DNA from: Amorphophallus konjac
Lineage: Eukaryota > Streptophyta > Magnoliopsida > Alismatales > Araceae
NCBI GenBank assembly: GCA_022559845.1
Contig: CM040127.1
Coordinates: 34,310,708 to 34,374,707, forward strand
Direction of reading: 5' to 3'
Length of the DNA: 64,000 bases
In this document: positions 1-10,824 of the stretch, one piece after another
How positions within the stretch are numbered: the stretch's first letter is position 1
Layout: each line of letters begins with the position of its first letter
Notes under the pieces: model-generated
The model's database searches: none
What the model was told of the DNA's origin: nothing
The model's input: the letters and a program-made list of their open reading frames with translations, nothing else
Translations under genes and position numbers: made by a program

Positions 1-1240
1 TGGGGCTGGGAATCAGGAGCTGGAGACTGGAAACTGGATATTGGATTTGGAGGTTAGGATTTGGATAGTAGATACTAGAACTGGCGACTGGGTATCGAGA
101 CTGGAGACTGAGAACTTGGAGGCTGGAAACTGGGTACTGGGACCAACGGCTAAGATTGAGTATTGGATACCGGGACTGGGAACTACAATTGGATGATGGG
201 TGCTAGACTTAGACACTCGGAACTGAGTACTGGTAGCTGGGAGCTGGGAGTTGGGAACTGGAGATTGAGGACTACATACTGGAGACTGGACCCAGGGGAC
301 TGGGAACTGGAGACTGGAATTGGATGCTCGGATTGGATGCTGGCGGCTGAAGCCGAAGCCGGATTCTAGGAACCGGATGATAGAACTGGCTATTGAAGCC
401 TGGGACTGGAGCTAAATAGCGAAGACTGGACACTGAGACTGGATACTACAGCTGACACTGGATATTGGTGACTGAGTACTGGAATTGGGTCTCGGGGACT
501 GGGTACTGGAGCTGAAGTTAGATGTTGGGGACTGAGTATTGGAAGTGGACCTTGGAGACTGGATACTGGGTGCTAGATACAGGATTGGGATGTTAGAATA
601 TGGGTATCGGACTAAACCCTGGAGCTGGATGCTGAAGACGGACAGTGGAAATAGGTACTAGAAACTCGGTATGCGAACCGAATACTAAAAGTTAGATGTT
701 GGGACTGGGTACTGGGTACCGAGTATCGGAACTGGATACAGCAAGCCGGGTACTAGGACCTGGAAGTTGAAAGCTGAATATTGAAAACCCGAAGCTGGAA
801 GGTAGAGACTGGAAACTGGAAGTCGGATATTGAAGACTGGAAGTTGGACAGGGGATACTGGGACTGGGGACTAGAAGCTGATACTTAATCTGGATATTGA
901 AAGTTACATACTGGAGGCCTGCCTATGCGAGGCGTGCTGGCCTATTGCCGAAATTAGAACTGGAGGTTAGAAACTGGATACTGAGAACCGGATCCTGGGA
1001 TCTGGATATTGGCAATTGGACGTGGGAACTAGATACTAGAACCTGGACGTTTGGAATAGGAGACTGGAACTGGATTCTGGAAGCGGGGCACTGGAGCTGG
1101 ATACTGGGAACTGGGTACTGGAACTAGGTGGGATTAGGTACCGGAAGCTGGATACTGGAAGCTGGATATTGGAGCTGGAAGGCTGGAGGATAGCCCCTAG
1201 GGCGGTGTTGACCTGGAGGACTAGAAACTGGAAGCTGGAG
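1..1240. repeat. Degenerate short-motif minisatellite (ACTGGNA-type)
   Basis: The stretch is a continuous run of diverged copies of a 7- to 15-base motif of the type ACTGGGA, ACTGGAA or GCTGGA, with no clean longer period at the left end. Translations in all frames are low-complexity W/G/E/L-rich or S/P/Q-rich peptides, so the open frames here are repeat artefacts. It grades to the right into a longer-period array with embedded hairpins. Orientation and flanks suggest it belongs to the 3' part of a minus-strand Tat-like retrotransposon. Confidence 0.75.
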
Positions 1241-1640
1241 GCCGGTTTGCGAGAGTGCATTGGCCTATGTTACTGGAGGGTGAAGGCTGGAGGCCGGCTT
1301 GTGAGGGTGTGTCGGCCCGTGTCGTTGGAAGCTAGAGGCCGACCCGTGAGGGTGTGTCGGCCGATATTGCTGGAAACTGGGAACTAGAGACCAACCCGCA
1401 AGGGTGCCTATGTTGCTGGGGATTGGAAGATGGAGGCCGACCCGTAAGGGTGTGTTGGCCTATGTTGCTGAGGACTGGAGGCTGGAGGCTGACTCGTAAG
1501 GGTGTGTTGACCTATATTGCTGGATACTGGAAGTTGGAGGCCGACCCGTGAGGGTGTGTTGGCCCATGTTGCTGGAGACTGGATACTGGAGGCCGACCCG
1601 TGAGGGTGTGTTGGCCTATGTGGTTAAGGCTATTGGGGTG
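1240..1640. repeat. Tandem array of about 50 bp with an ACCC-GNRA-GGGT hairpin in each unit
   Basis: Seven units each contain a 4-bp stem with a four-base loop on the + strand: 1297-1308 (loop GTGA), 1342-1353 (GTGA), 1394-1405 (GCAA), 1440-1451 (GTAA), 1492-1503 (GTAA, stem ACTC/GGGT), 1544-1555 (GTGA) and 1596-1607 (GTGA). The units share a GGAGGCCGACC...GTGTTGGCC context and are spaced about 45-55 bp. Every loop fits GNRA. I see no protein-coding content. Confidence 0.8.
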
Positions 1641-1889
1641 ATTCTGGAGTGTGTTGGCTGCAGGCCGAATGGCGGTGTACCAACTGTTGTCATGTTGTTA
1701 GCCGGAAATGTGATTCGCGTTAGCCTGGGAAACTAGAGCCGGGCTGGCCGGGTGGTCATGGAAGGCATCGCGGCCAGGAACTGGAACTGGAACTGGGATA
1801 GGGACTGAAGGTTGGAGCTGGGTCTGTGACTGGAACCGACACTGGAACTGGAATTGCAACTAGAGATGGGGACTGGAACTGGAGCTGGC
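1641..1889. other. Transition between arrays, no gene seen
   Basis: Degenerate CTGGAACTGG-type sequence linking the two hairpin arrays. No feature is recognised. Confidence 0.5.
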
Positions 1890-2720
1890 TGGCTGGCCTT
1901 CGAAGGCGTTGTAGCCGGAATACTGGAATTACTGCTGCAACTGAAAATGGTACTGGACTGGGCGACTAGCCTCCGAAGGCGTTGCAGCCGGGATACCGAG
2001 GCTGGAGCTGGGCGACTGGCCTTTGAAGGTGTTGTAGCCGAAATACTCGAAGCGGAACTGGAGCTGGAACTGGGCAGCTGGCCTGTGAAGGTGTTGTAGC
2101 CAGAGTGTCGGTGTTGGAACTGGGACTGAAACTGGGCGGCTGGCCTGTGAAGGCGCTGTAGCCGGAAGCTGAAACTGGGGACTGGAGCTGGGCGGCTGGC
2201 CTGTGAAGGCGTTGTAGCTGAAATGCTGGGACTAGTCGGCTGACTCTTGAGGTGTGTAGCCGAAATGCTGAGATTGGAACTGGAACCGGGCAGCTGGCCT
2301 GCGAAGGCGTTGTAGCCGAAATACTGGGGCTGGAGCTGGCCGGTTGGCCTGCGAAGGCGTTGTAGCCGAAATACTGGGGCTGGAGCTGGCCGGCTGGCCT
2401 GTGAAGGCGTTGTAGCCAGAATTTAGAACTGGAGACTGGAGCTGGCCGGCTGGCCTGTGAAGGCGTTGTAGTCGGAAGGTGGAATTGAAGATTGGGACTG
2501 GTCGGCTGGCCTGTAAAGGCGTTGTAGCCGAAATACTGGAGCTGGAGCTGGGACTGGAGCTGGCCGGCTGGCCTGTGAAGGCGTTGTAGCCGGAAGCTAG
2601 AACGGGAGACTGGAGCTGACCGGCTGGCCTGTGAAGGCGTTGTAGCCAGAATTTAGAACTGGAGACTGGAGCTAGTCGGAGCTCGGCTGGCCTGTGAAGG
2701 CGTTGTAGCCGAAATACTGG
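1890..2720. repeat. Tandem array of about 50-60 bp with a GCCT-NNNA-AGGC hairpin in each unit
   Basis: About 15 units share the pattern GGCTGGCCTGTGAAGGCG followed by TTGTAGCCG. Each has a 4-bp GCCT/AGGC stem. Loops are mostly GTGA, GCGA or GTAA; early units have TCGA, CCGA or TTGA. The long minus-strand open frame across this array (2232-2825) reads as a repeated RLQRLHRPA peptide and is a repeat artefact. The stem differs from the array at 1240-1640 although the loop class is the same. Confidence 0.8.
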
Positions 2721-2839
2721 AGCTGAAATTGGCGATGGCCGACCCTCAGGGGTGTAGTGGCCACCATTGTTGTGGAGTGATGCTGAGGTTGCCGTCGGCG
2801 GGATGTCGCAGTTGACGGCTTTCATCAGTGAGGAGTAGA

Positions 2840-3110
2840 GAGGGAGAGAGTTTTTTTTTTTGTTTTCTCTTTACCAGCTCTACCGCCCTTGCGGGTTTTC
2901 GCTAGAGCTGGCCCCCTTTTGCTTTTTCCGATATGCCCTTGCGGATTTTTACATCGAGGGGTCACCCGATTTTACCTGAGACGCCCTCGCGGGTTTTCAC
3001 CTCAGCTGGGTTAATGGCAATTTTTGCCCTCAGTAATCCCATGGAAGGACTTGACTAAGGCCGCCGGGGTATCTCTATTTTTAACCCTATTTTTTCTCCC
3101 TTTTTTTTTT
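2840..3110 (-). other. Three-hairpin GNRA module, copy 1 (minus-strand sense)
   Basis: Read on the minus strand this block holds, in order, an A/G-rich leader with GGGTTAAAAAT, hairpin H1 (inner stem at 2984-2993, loop GCGA), hairpin H2 (2936-2945, loop GCAA) and hairpin H3 (2886-2895, loop GCAA, long outer stem CAGCTCTA/TAGAGCTG). Each has an AAAA bulge on the 5' side between outer and inner stems. H1's outer stem TGAGGTG/CGTCTCA pairs at all seven positions with two wobbles. The same order recurs at four other sites. It lies where the post-pol, pre-LTR region of a minus-strand Tat-like element would be. Confidence 0.7.
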
Positions 3111-3799
3111 GACCTGGGAACCTTGTGGTTATCGTCAGTAGCGTGTTGCTATCAGGGGACGTGACCTGGAGTTTATGTTGTTGATGGCTTGTAGCCGTTG
3201 TAGCCATGACTGTGGCTTTGACTGGTGGTCTGGGAACTGGTGAGCCTTAGTGGCGTATTGCTGGAATCATGACTGGGATCTGGGAACTGGTATGCCTTTA
3301 CGGCGTATTGCTGAAGTTATGATTGGGTTCATGGTGACTCGACCATGATAGGCTGGTGACTGGGAATTATGGGTTGATGGATTCTCATGATAGATGGATT
3401 CAAGGTTGATGTGGTTTAAAGGCCAACCGAGGTGGTGTGTAGGCCGAGGTTTGCTGGAATGAATGACTGGACTAGTGCATGAATTGCTAGTGTATATGGG
3501 CTGACCGTGGAGGTGTGAGGCCGGAGGAAGTGTGAGCCAATTGGGGTGGTGTATGGCTAAATAGGGAGTGTAAGATCAATGAGCTAGAGAGGTGTACTAG
3601 CCAGGGACTGGTATAGGCCACCAAGGGAGGGGAGTGGCCTGGGGAGTTGGCTTAGGCCGAACGTGATGGTATACAGCCGACAGGGAGGTGCAAGATTTAT
3701 AAACTGGAGTAGGGGATTAGTCAGGGACTGGTGTGGACCAACTGGCTGGGGATATGATTGCTGGAAGGTGGGTAGCTGGTTGCCCCCAACTGAGGGAGA
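3111..3799. repeat. Spacer between modules, degenerate repeats
   Basis: Loose repeats of TGGGAACTGG and GGCCGA...GGTGTG type with small inverted repeats such as GCCTTTACGGC. No gene is recognised. The open frames around 3663-3971 overlap the next module and have no recognisable protein similarity. Confidence 0.5.
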
Positions 3800-4065
3800 A
3801 GAGAAATTTTATTTTTGTTCTCTTTACCAGCTCTGCGGCCCTTTCGGGTTTTGGGCCAGAGCTGGCCCCCTTTTGCTTTTTCCGATGCACCTTTGCGGGT
3901 TTTCACATCGAGGGGTTACCCAATTTTGCCTGAGGTGCTCTTGCGAGTTTTCACCTCAACCGAGTTGGTGACAATTTTTGTCCCCAGTCGCCTCCTTGAG
4001 AAAGAGAGTGACTGAGTCCACCGGGGTATCTCTATTTTTAACCCCATTTGTTGTTATTTTTTTTT
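3800..4065 (-). other. Three-hairpin GNRA module, copy 2 (minus-strand sense)
   Basis: Same order as copy 1. H1 inner stem lies at 3938-3947, where CTC/GAG replaces CCC/GGG around loop GCAA; its outer stem TGAGGTG/CACCTCA pairs at all seven positions. H2 is near 3891-3900 and has one A·C mismatch next to the loop. H3 is at 3839-3848, loop GAAA, with a nine-pair outer stem containing CCAGCTCTG. Spacing from copy 1 is about 960 bp. Confidence 0.7.
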
Positions 4066-4829
4066 GTTTACCTGAGAGCCTTTTGGTTGTTCGGTGACTG
4101 GTGCTGGGTGTCCTTAGCTTGCTGCTGTCGAAGGACACTGTTAGTGGGATCATTGTTGTTGATCCTCTGTGCTGATGCTGGAGTTCCTCACTGGGGCCTA
4201 GTTGGTTGCCAAGCAATCCGGGGCTTCACGTAGACCTTTAGGCTGGCTGATCCGTGTAGCTTGCAGCTAGAGCTTGGACTGAAGCTTGAACATATCGGCT
4301 TTGATGATGCAAAGGCTGAGGTTCTGGGTTGTGGTGACGCTATAGGCCAAGAATTGACGCATGCTAACCAAAGAGGCGTATTGGCCAAAGATTATGGATT
4401 TAACTGACCAGGAAGGTGTACTGGTTAGGGATTGGGTGATATGTAGGCCTACTATTGTGGTATTTTGGCCAGAGATCCGGTGTTGGATTGACTGTGGAGG
4501 TGTTTTAGTCAAGGGTAGGTGTAGGTCGACCGTGAAGGAGGATGACCAAGGTGGAGGCTTGACCAGCCATGGCGGCATATTGGTCAAGGTGATAGCGGCA
4601 AATGGGGATAGTGTGAGACTAGGAGGAACAGGTAGGTCGACCATGATGGTGTATTGACCTGGATGCTGGGAGATCACCGACCGTGATGGTGTATTGGTCA
4701 AAGACTGGGTATAGGCCGACCGTTATGGTGTGATAGCCAGAAGAAGGTATGGTATGCTAACCCATTATTGTGGTGGGTCGGTCAGGGATTTAGAGTGAGG
4801 TGGTTGGCTGTTCCTAGAGAGGAAGAGAG
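4066..4829. repeat. Spacer between modules, degenerate repeats
   Basis: Diverged units of the type GTAGGCCGACCGTGATGGTGTATTGG, about 35-60 bp apart, each with a short ACC...GGT inverted repeat. No gene is recognised; the open frames are in repeat sequence. Confidence 0.55.
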
Positions 4830-5100
4830 ATTTTTCTTTTTCTCTTTACCAGTTCCACCGCCCTTTCGAATTTTCGCCAGAGTTGGCCCCCTTTTGCTTT
4901 TTCCGCTGCGCCCTTGCGGGTTTTCACACCGAGGGATTACCTGATTTTGCCTGAGGCGTCCTCGCGGATTTTCACCTCAGTTGGGTTTGCGGCCTTTTTG
5001 CCCCCAACCACTTCCATCTAGAGGGAGTGGCTGAGTCCGCTGGGGCATCTCTATTTTTAGCCCCTTTTTTGTTTGTTTGTTATTTTTTTTTGGTACCTGC
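4830..5100 (-). other. Three-hairpin GNRA module, copy 3 (minus-strand sense)
   Basis: H1 at 4959-4968 has inner stem TCC/GGA around loop GCGA, a compensated change from CCC/GGG, and outer stem TGAGGTG/CGCCTCA. H2 is at 4911-4920, loop GCAA, with six of seven outer pairs. H3 is at 4861-4870, loop GAAA, with U·G wobbles in the inner stem. The AAAA bulge is kept in all three. About 1,030 bp separate it from copy 2. Confidence 0.7.
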
Positions 5101-6189
5101 GAGCCTTGCGGCTGTCGTCCTTAGCTTGTTGTTGTCGGGGGACGTTGCCCGAGGGTTGCGTCATTGACAACTTGTTGCTGTTGCAGAAGCGACTGTGGAT
5201 CGGCCCCCAACCGAGTAGCTCGGGACTTTAGGGTGGATCCAGAGAATGGCTGGTCTTTGCTGTAGGTGGCTGGGACTTTGACTGGGATCTGGGAGGCTCG
5301 GCCATGATGATCATGACGGTCGAAGCTGCGCTTGGACTGAGTGTCTGCCAGGGTGCTGCTACACCTTGAGACATGGTAAATACCAAAGGGATAGACCTCC
5401 CGCCAGGGTTTGCTGGTAGCCACCGGTGGGGACCCGATGGAGCTTTGCTGGTGTCATCAGTTGGCGTTGCCCGGGATTCCACCGAATTGTTGGCCGATGC
5501 AGATGGAGTTTATCTCGAGCTACTGGGCGGGTGTCGGCGGGATTCACCACGAGTCGTTGATTGACGTTGGCAAGGTGAGTTCCCGAGTTGCTGGTTGATG
5601 TCGGTTCCCCCAGTCTATCAAAAGCTGGAGTCTACCCTGATGGATGCTTCACTGGATTTTGGGCTTAGTGCCATTCTGGTGAGTAGAGGGATCGCTTAAC
5701 TCGTGACCCCCCCAAATGGGCTGGGCCTCTTTTCTAATGACCCACATTCATCTGAGGGAGGACGTCCCGCTCCTCCTTGGAGTTGTCCCCATTGTTTGGG
5801 CTTGGAAGGCTGGATACTGGACCAGGGTGGTTGCCCCCGGTGTGATACTGGCGCGTCGGCTTCTCTGAGCCTCACCTTGTCTTCTGGAGGCAGGGGTGGC
5901 AGTGGTGGGTCGCCCATTTTTACAGCCGCCATGAGGCCCCTTCCTTTTTGCGGGGCCGAGGTTGACTCAGCACCAATGTGGTGGACCGAATGAACCCGCT
6001 CCGGGGCCGTGTTGTGAACTGCGGATGTTAGAGGGATGGTGACCCAGAGCTTGACGCCCGTATTGGGTGTTGATGAAGCTGGTACCCGAGGCAGGGAGCC
6101 TGTACTGGGAGCTAATGAAACTGGGATCTGGGAGTGGAAACCCAAACTGAGTGCTTGAGAAAGTTGGGATCCAGAGCTAGAAGCCCATC
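5101..6189 (-). other. Possible leader/gag N-terminal region of the minus-strand element
   Basis: On the minus strand an open frame at 5696-6145 gives a proline-rich peptide of 149 residues, containing HHIGAESTSAP followed by MAAVKMGDPPLPPLPP. Such proline-rich leaders occur before or at the start of gag in Tat-like elements, but I see no capsid domain or zinc knuckle. The rest (5101-5695) shows no gene. The assignment is weak and rests mainly on context. Confidence 0.25.
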
Positions 6190-6860
6190 TTGAATACTGA
6201 TGGTGCTGGGACCCAAGACTGGATGTCGGTCTTGGGCGTTGTCAAAACTGGAACCCGGGGCTGGGGGCCCGTCTCGGGTGTTGATGAAACTGGGACCTGG
6301 GGCTGTACGCCCGTCTTGGGCGTTGGTGGAACTGGGACCCGGGCTGAACGCCAGTCTTGGGTGTTGATGGAGCTGGATCCCAGGGCAGGTGACCCGTCCT
6401 GGGTGTTGATGGAGTTGGAACCAGGGGCTGAACGCCCGCCTTGGGTGCTACTAGAGCCAGATCCCAGAGCTGGACGGCCCCTTTTTTTTTTGGTATTGCT
6501 AGAGCTGGAACCCGGGGCTGAACGCCCGTCTTGGGTGCTGGTGAAGCTGGAACCCAGGGCTGGGAGCCCATCACGGGTGTTGCTGGAACTGAAACCCAGG
6601 GCTTGACGCCATGTTGGGTGTTGCTGGAACTGAGACCCCCGGCTTGGGTGTTGCTGGAACTGAGACCCAGGGCTAGACGTCCGTCTTGGGTGTTGCTGGA
6701 GCTGAGACCTAGGGCTAGATGCCCGTCTTGGGTGTTGAGGTAGCCTTGTCCCGAAGAAGAAACCCTTTGCTGGGAGTTGGCATTGCTGGATCGTAGGGGT
6801 AAAGACCCCGTCGTAGAGCTGGGGGGTCAAGGGCCCAATGCGGAGAGTCCGCATCGGGGA
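6190..6860. repeat. Tandem array of about 42-45 bp with ACGCCC-GTCTT-GGGCGT-type hairpins
   Basis: About 14 diverged units share CTGGAACCCGGGGCTGAACGCCC followed by GTCTTGGGTGTTG. The best unit, near 6306-6322, has a perfect 6-bp stem ACGCCC/GGGCGT with loop GTCTT; others keep GCCC/GGGT. A poly-T run sits at 6482-6491. All open frames here, on both strands, are repeat artefacts (LELEPGAERPSWVL-type peptides). Confidence 0.8.
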
Positions 6861-8279
6861 CCGACCTTGATGAGACCTGGGGTCGTCTACCCGAGCCAGA
6901 TGCTGGGGAGCCTCAAACTCGGGGTTGAAAGCCCGTATTGAGTGTCGACTCGTCTAAGACTCGAAGCAAGAGGCCCGAATAGCATGCTGGGAGGCCTTGA
7001 CCTAGGGGTGGGAAACCTGTGCTGGGGGTAGGCTTGGCTGGGACTCGGAGCTGAGAGCCCGAGTGAGGTGCTGAGGAGCCAGCTGCCTGTATGGGGAGTC
7101 GCCGGACTGGGCTGCTTGTCGGCCACGGCAATGGGGCCCGAGGATCAGGGTGAGCCGAAGGCCAAGGCAACGTTGCCGAACACGATTGGTGATGGTTCCA
7201 ACCGTACGTGCCCGGCGTGGATGGCGATGACGATTGGACCGTAGGTCACTATCGCCACCGGTTTGTTGTTGCTGTTGCTGGTGCAGGTTGGTCGCTCGAG
7301 GACGACCGGTCGCATGTTGCATGCTGGACGGGGGCCCTCCTCTTCCTCTCTGATAAGAAAAGGCGAGGGCATTGCGGCATACACTTGACAGGTGTGACTC
7401 TTCTTTGGCAGAAAGAAGAAAGGTAGGAGACGTCCCACCGGGCGTGCCATCTTTGTTTACGACCGCGGGGAGTCACTTGTCGTTTGGTCCTCGCGGCGGG
7501 GGTATACACTCGCCTTTTACGGAAGGTCGAGATAGGTTGATTGGGCACGCGGGGATTCCGGGGGTATTGAGAAGAAGGCAGAGAGAACGATAGGAACGCA
7601 CTGGAAGGGATGGGGTACGGTTCATCATTCTGGGAGACTGGGACATGGATGGCTGGGTGGAATGCGGGCGTGCCAGTCGATTTCTCGACAATCACCTATG
7701 GAACCGAGGATTGACCAGGGAAGCGTCGTCAGGACACAGCACGTGGCTCGAGAGATCGGGCGACACGTGGATAGAAAGGGTTCCACGGATGCAAGTGCGC
7801 AGGCGATTATGGGGATTCGTGTACTGGACACGCCCGCATTGAATCCGAATACCTTTGTTTCTATTGCCGAAGAGAGAGTCAGGGACCCTGGGAGCCGCGA
7901 CGTCGGGAGGGCTTAGTCCGTGCAGTAGCGACAGGGCAACAGCAACACAATAGGGATAACTGGGGGCAGAGAGACTGGTTCCGGCGAGGAAGGGGACCCG
8001 CTCCCTGACTGGATTACATGACTTATATGCCATGAAAGGCATTTATATGGGGACAAGAGAGCCCGATTACAATTGCTTGCAAGCCACAGGACAATTCCGT
8101 CATTCATGACGGTCCCCGAGTCATTGCATTATTGTGTGGGTAGTTCCGTATCTGTATGTAGTGTCCGTCAGAGGACCTGTGACTTAGCAGGATGGCGCCC
8201 GAGGGGCGTCACAATGTATTCCCGACATGAGATAGTGTCGAGGTCGGGGCAGTAGGGGTGCCGTAGGCACTATTGTGCC
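6861..8279. other. Retrotransposon-derived sequence without a recognised gene
   Basis: Many overlapping open frames of 60-148 codons occur on both strands, none with a domain I recognise. On the minus strand CCCCATATAAATGCC near 8039-8055 looks like a TATA box and could belong to an LTR promoter of the minus-strand element. No boundaries were found. Confidence 0.3.
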
Positions 8280-8800
8280 AGGGGAGTTGAGTGGTCGGGT
8301 GCCGCGGGCCCCGATGTGACTGGAGTAGCTGGCAGTCGAGTGTCGGGGGCACCGTTGTGACTGGAGTTGTTGGCAGTCGGGTGCCGGGGACATCATTGTG
8401 ACTGAAGTAGCTGGGTAGTCGAGTGCCGGCGGCACCGTTGTGACTAGGGTAGCTGGCAGTCGGGTGTCGGGGGCACCGTTGTGACTGGGGTAGCTGGCAG
8501 TCGGATGCCGGGTGGCAGTCGGGTGCCGGGGGCACCGTTGTGATTGGGGTAGCTGGCAGTCGGGTGCCGGGGGCACCGTTGTGACTGGGGTAGCTGGCAG
8601 TTGGGTGCCGGGGGCACCATTGTGACTGGAGTTGTTGACAACCGGGTGCCGGAGGCACCGTTGTGACTGGAGTTGTTGACAGTCGGGTGCCGGAGGCACC
8701 GTTGTGACTGGAGGAGGCGAGCGCCGAGAGACCTCGATGGTCGTGCTCGGGGCCCGGTGTGGCTGGCAGTCGGGTGCCGGAGGCACCGTTGTGACTGAAG
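8280..8800. repeat. Tandem array of about 40-47 bp with GGTGCC-GGA-GGCACC-type hairpins
   Basis: Eleven or so units share GCTGGCAGTCGGGTGCCGG, then GGGCACCGTTGTGACTGG. Each contains a 5- or 6-bp inverted repeat (GGTGC/GCACC or GGTGCC/GGCACC) with a loop of 3-5 bases. Minus-strand frames translate as SHNGAPGTRLPAT-type repeats, which are artefacts. Confidence 0.8.
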
Positions 8801-9474
8801 GAGGCGGGCGCCGTGAAAAGGCTGAGGCCCGGGTATAGGTACCTGTATTTAACTGGTTTCATGCTGTATGAGAGCCACGTGGGCTTGACAAATGGGCCGA
8901 GGAGGCCGAAGTACAATGGGCGCAAGCCGCGGGACAATTCCGACAGGTGGGTCGGTCCCCGGGTCAATGCTGGATGAGGCGGATATCCGCGTGTTTTACA
9001 GAGGGTCCCTCTCGTGGCACGGGCCATGTTTGCTTCGCCAAACGAGGGACTATGACTGGATAGCTGGAGAAGGCATCGGGCTGGTGTCTGGGCGAGGGTC
9101 GATCACGGCTCGAGTCGAGCGGTCGGACGTGGCCTCGTGACTACGGGGAAGCGTGACGTCATAATGCGTGCGTAGTTGCAGTCGACGGGCACGCGAGGGG
9201 AAGTCCCAGCATGAGGGGGCGTTCACCCTTGTCATAACGTCACACACGTGGCGGGGGTAGACTTATGTGTCATGGCGGAACACCGTGTGAGGGAAGTACA
9301 AGCGACATACCCTCAGCGTCCTTAGCCGACGACCAAGTCACCCACACACAATTCTCCTTGCTCGTTGCCTGGAGCCGCTTGAAGCTTGGAGATCACCGGA
9401 AGCCTTGATGCATGTATCCTCTTTTTCATTGAGCCCCTAAGGGGATTTTGTAGGGGAAGATGAAGGGTCACATG
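8801..9474 (+). other. LTR-like R/U5 sequence (uncertain)
   Basis: The segment near 9370-9460 (CTTGAAGCTTGGAGATCACC, then GCCCCTAAGGGGATTTTG) resembles the stretch after the TATA box of the LTR at 18.2-18.3 kb, which has CACTTGAAGC...CTTGGAG and GCCCCTAAGGGGTATTTTTG. I infer a degraded related LTR. No terminal TG/CA pair or target duplication was found, and no gene is seen. Confidence 0.3.
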
Positions 9475-9800
9475 GGGTTTACGCGGACCAGCTAAGGGGG
9501 GTGAGCTGGTCCGCGTAAACCCAAGTGAATAGTGGCGCTTGGGTCACACGGGTTGAGAGAGGGGAAGGGGTTTACGCAGACCAGCCCAGGGGGCTGAGCT
9601 GGTCCGCGTCAACCCCCCCCCCCCCTATTAGGCGGACCAGCCTGGGCCCAGGCTGGTCCGCCTAAACCCCACCCTAGGGGGGGTTTAGGCGGAGTGGTTC
9701 TGGTTTTTACTTTTTGTAAAAATTAATTTTTTTAATTGAATGGGAGGGTTTACGCGGACCAGCCAGGGGGGGGTGAGCTGGTCCGCGTAAACCCCCCCCC
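9475..9800. repeat. Cluster of four long palindromes sharing GCGGACCAGC
   Basis: Palindrome 1: 19-bp perfect arms at 9475-9493 and 9504-9522 with a 10-base loop. Palindrome 2: about 9568-9619, imperfect arms. Palindrome 3: 9628-9665, a 38-bp perfect palindrome with no loop. Palindrome 4: about 9747-9793. Arms share the core TTTACGCGGACCAGC or its variant TTAGGCGGACCAGC. C-runs separate the units. No protein is encoded. Confidence 0.85.
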
Positions 9801-10740
9801 CCCCCTGAGGGGGTTTAGGCGGGTTTGACCGAGGGTTTACCGCGGGTTTGACCGCGGGTTTGACTAGGGTTTGACTGAGGGTTAGACTAGGATTTGACTG
9901 GGTTTATAAACATGAATTTTTCTTCCGGGGGCGGAGGCGCCCCCTTGACCCCCGTGACCTGACCGCGCAAGTCGATCTGCGTGCGAGGGCGCACGATGGT
10001 GGTGAATGACGCGATGGGTTGCTGGGAGTCCCGAGTTGAGCTCCGACTTGCTGTAGAGTGGCTGGATCATACGCGCCCACCAGGTGCTCGGGGAAGTTCC
10101 CGACACGCGTGTGCGGGCCGTGTAAGGGTGTTGTGAGCTCCTGAAGCTTGCGGTTGGCCTTGACGGGTCTTCCTTTGACTTCAGAGGGCTGGAGGGAGGC
10201 GACTCGAGGGTAGACCCCGGCCTCATTGCTGGGCGCCACGTGGTGTGGCGTGGCTTGTAGTCAGGGTGCCCCCGGGTCGGCTCGGGTAGCTATGTTGAAC
10301 GCGGGTAAACCCGCAAACTGAGTGATCGGGGGTGGACTCGATCGATCGTTGATGTTGCTGTGGGTCATGGCTAGCTGGTTAGGACCCTCGGTTGGGCCCG
10401 GTGACTGGGGCGTCGACATGACGATGCAGTTGGTCTGGTGATCTGGGTGACCCTCACTCCCTGGCGAAGAGCCGTATGAAGCGGCAGGCCGTTCTGAGTC
10501 CCGAGTTAAGTCGGTTGTTGAGGCGTTGGCGGTGTGATACCGTATGCAGGGTGTCCGGGGGTCATCCCCGAATTTTCGTAGAGTGTCGTAAGGTACGGCA
10601 GGTTGTCCCGAATCCTGAAATTGACTCGGTTGTCGAGAAACTGGCTGGCATAGTGCCACTCGATCGGGGCCGATTCTCGGTTATGTTGCGCCGCTTGACC
10701 TGGCGACACGTCTAGATTTTCGAGCACAACTCGACTGGTA
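9801..10740. other. Retrotransposon-derived sequence, no recognised gene
   Basis: Starts with GGGTTTGAC(T/C) short repeats (9823-9905), then GC-rich sequence with minus-strand open frames at 9882-10226 and 10261-10659. Neither shows a domain I recognise. The junction to the pol remnant falls near 10740-10820. The reverse transcriptase half of the neighbouring element is absent. Confidence 0.35.
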
Positions 10741-10824
10741 GAGCAACTTTGACGATGTGCCATTTTGCTCCATTTAGGGAGTATTTCCCTATGCTTAATC
10801 CTCGATTAATTCGAGAAAATAAGC

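Noticed and set aside
2232..2825. Minus-strand 197-residue open frame
   Set aside because: It is the translation of the GCCTGTGAAGGC tandem array (RLQRLHRPA repeats), not a protein family.
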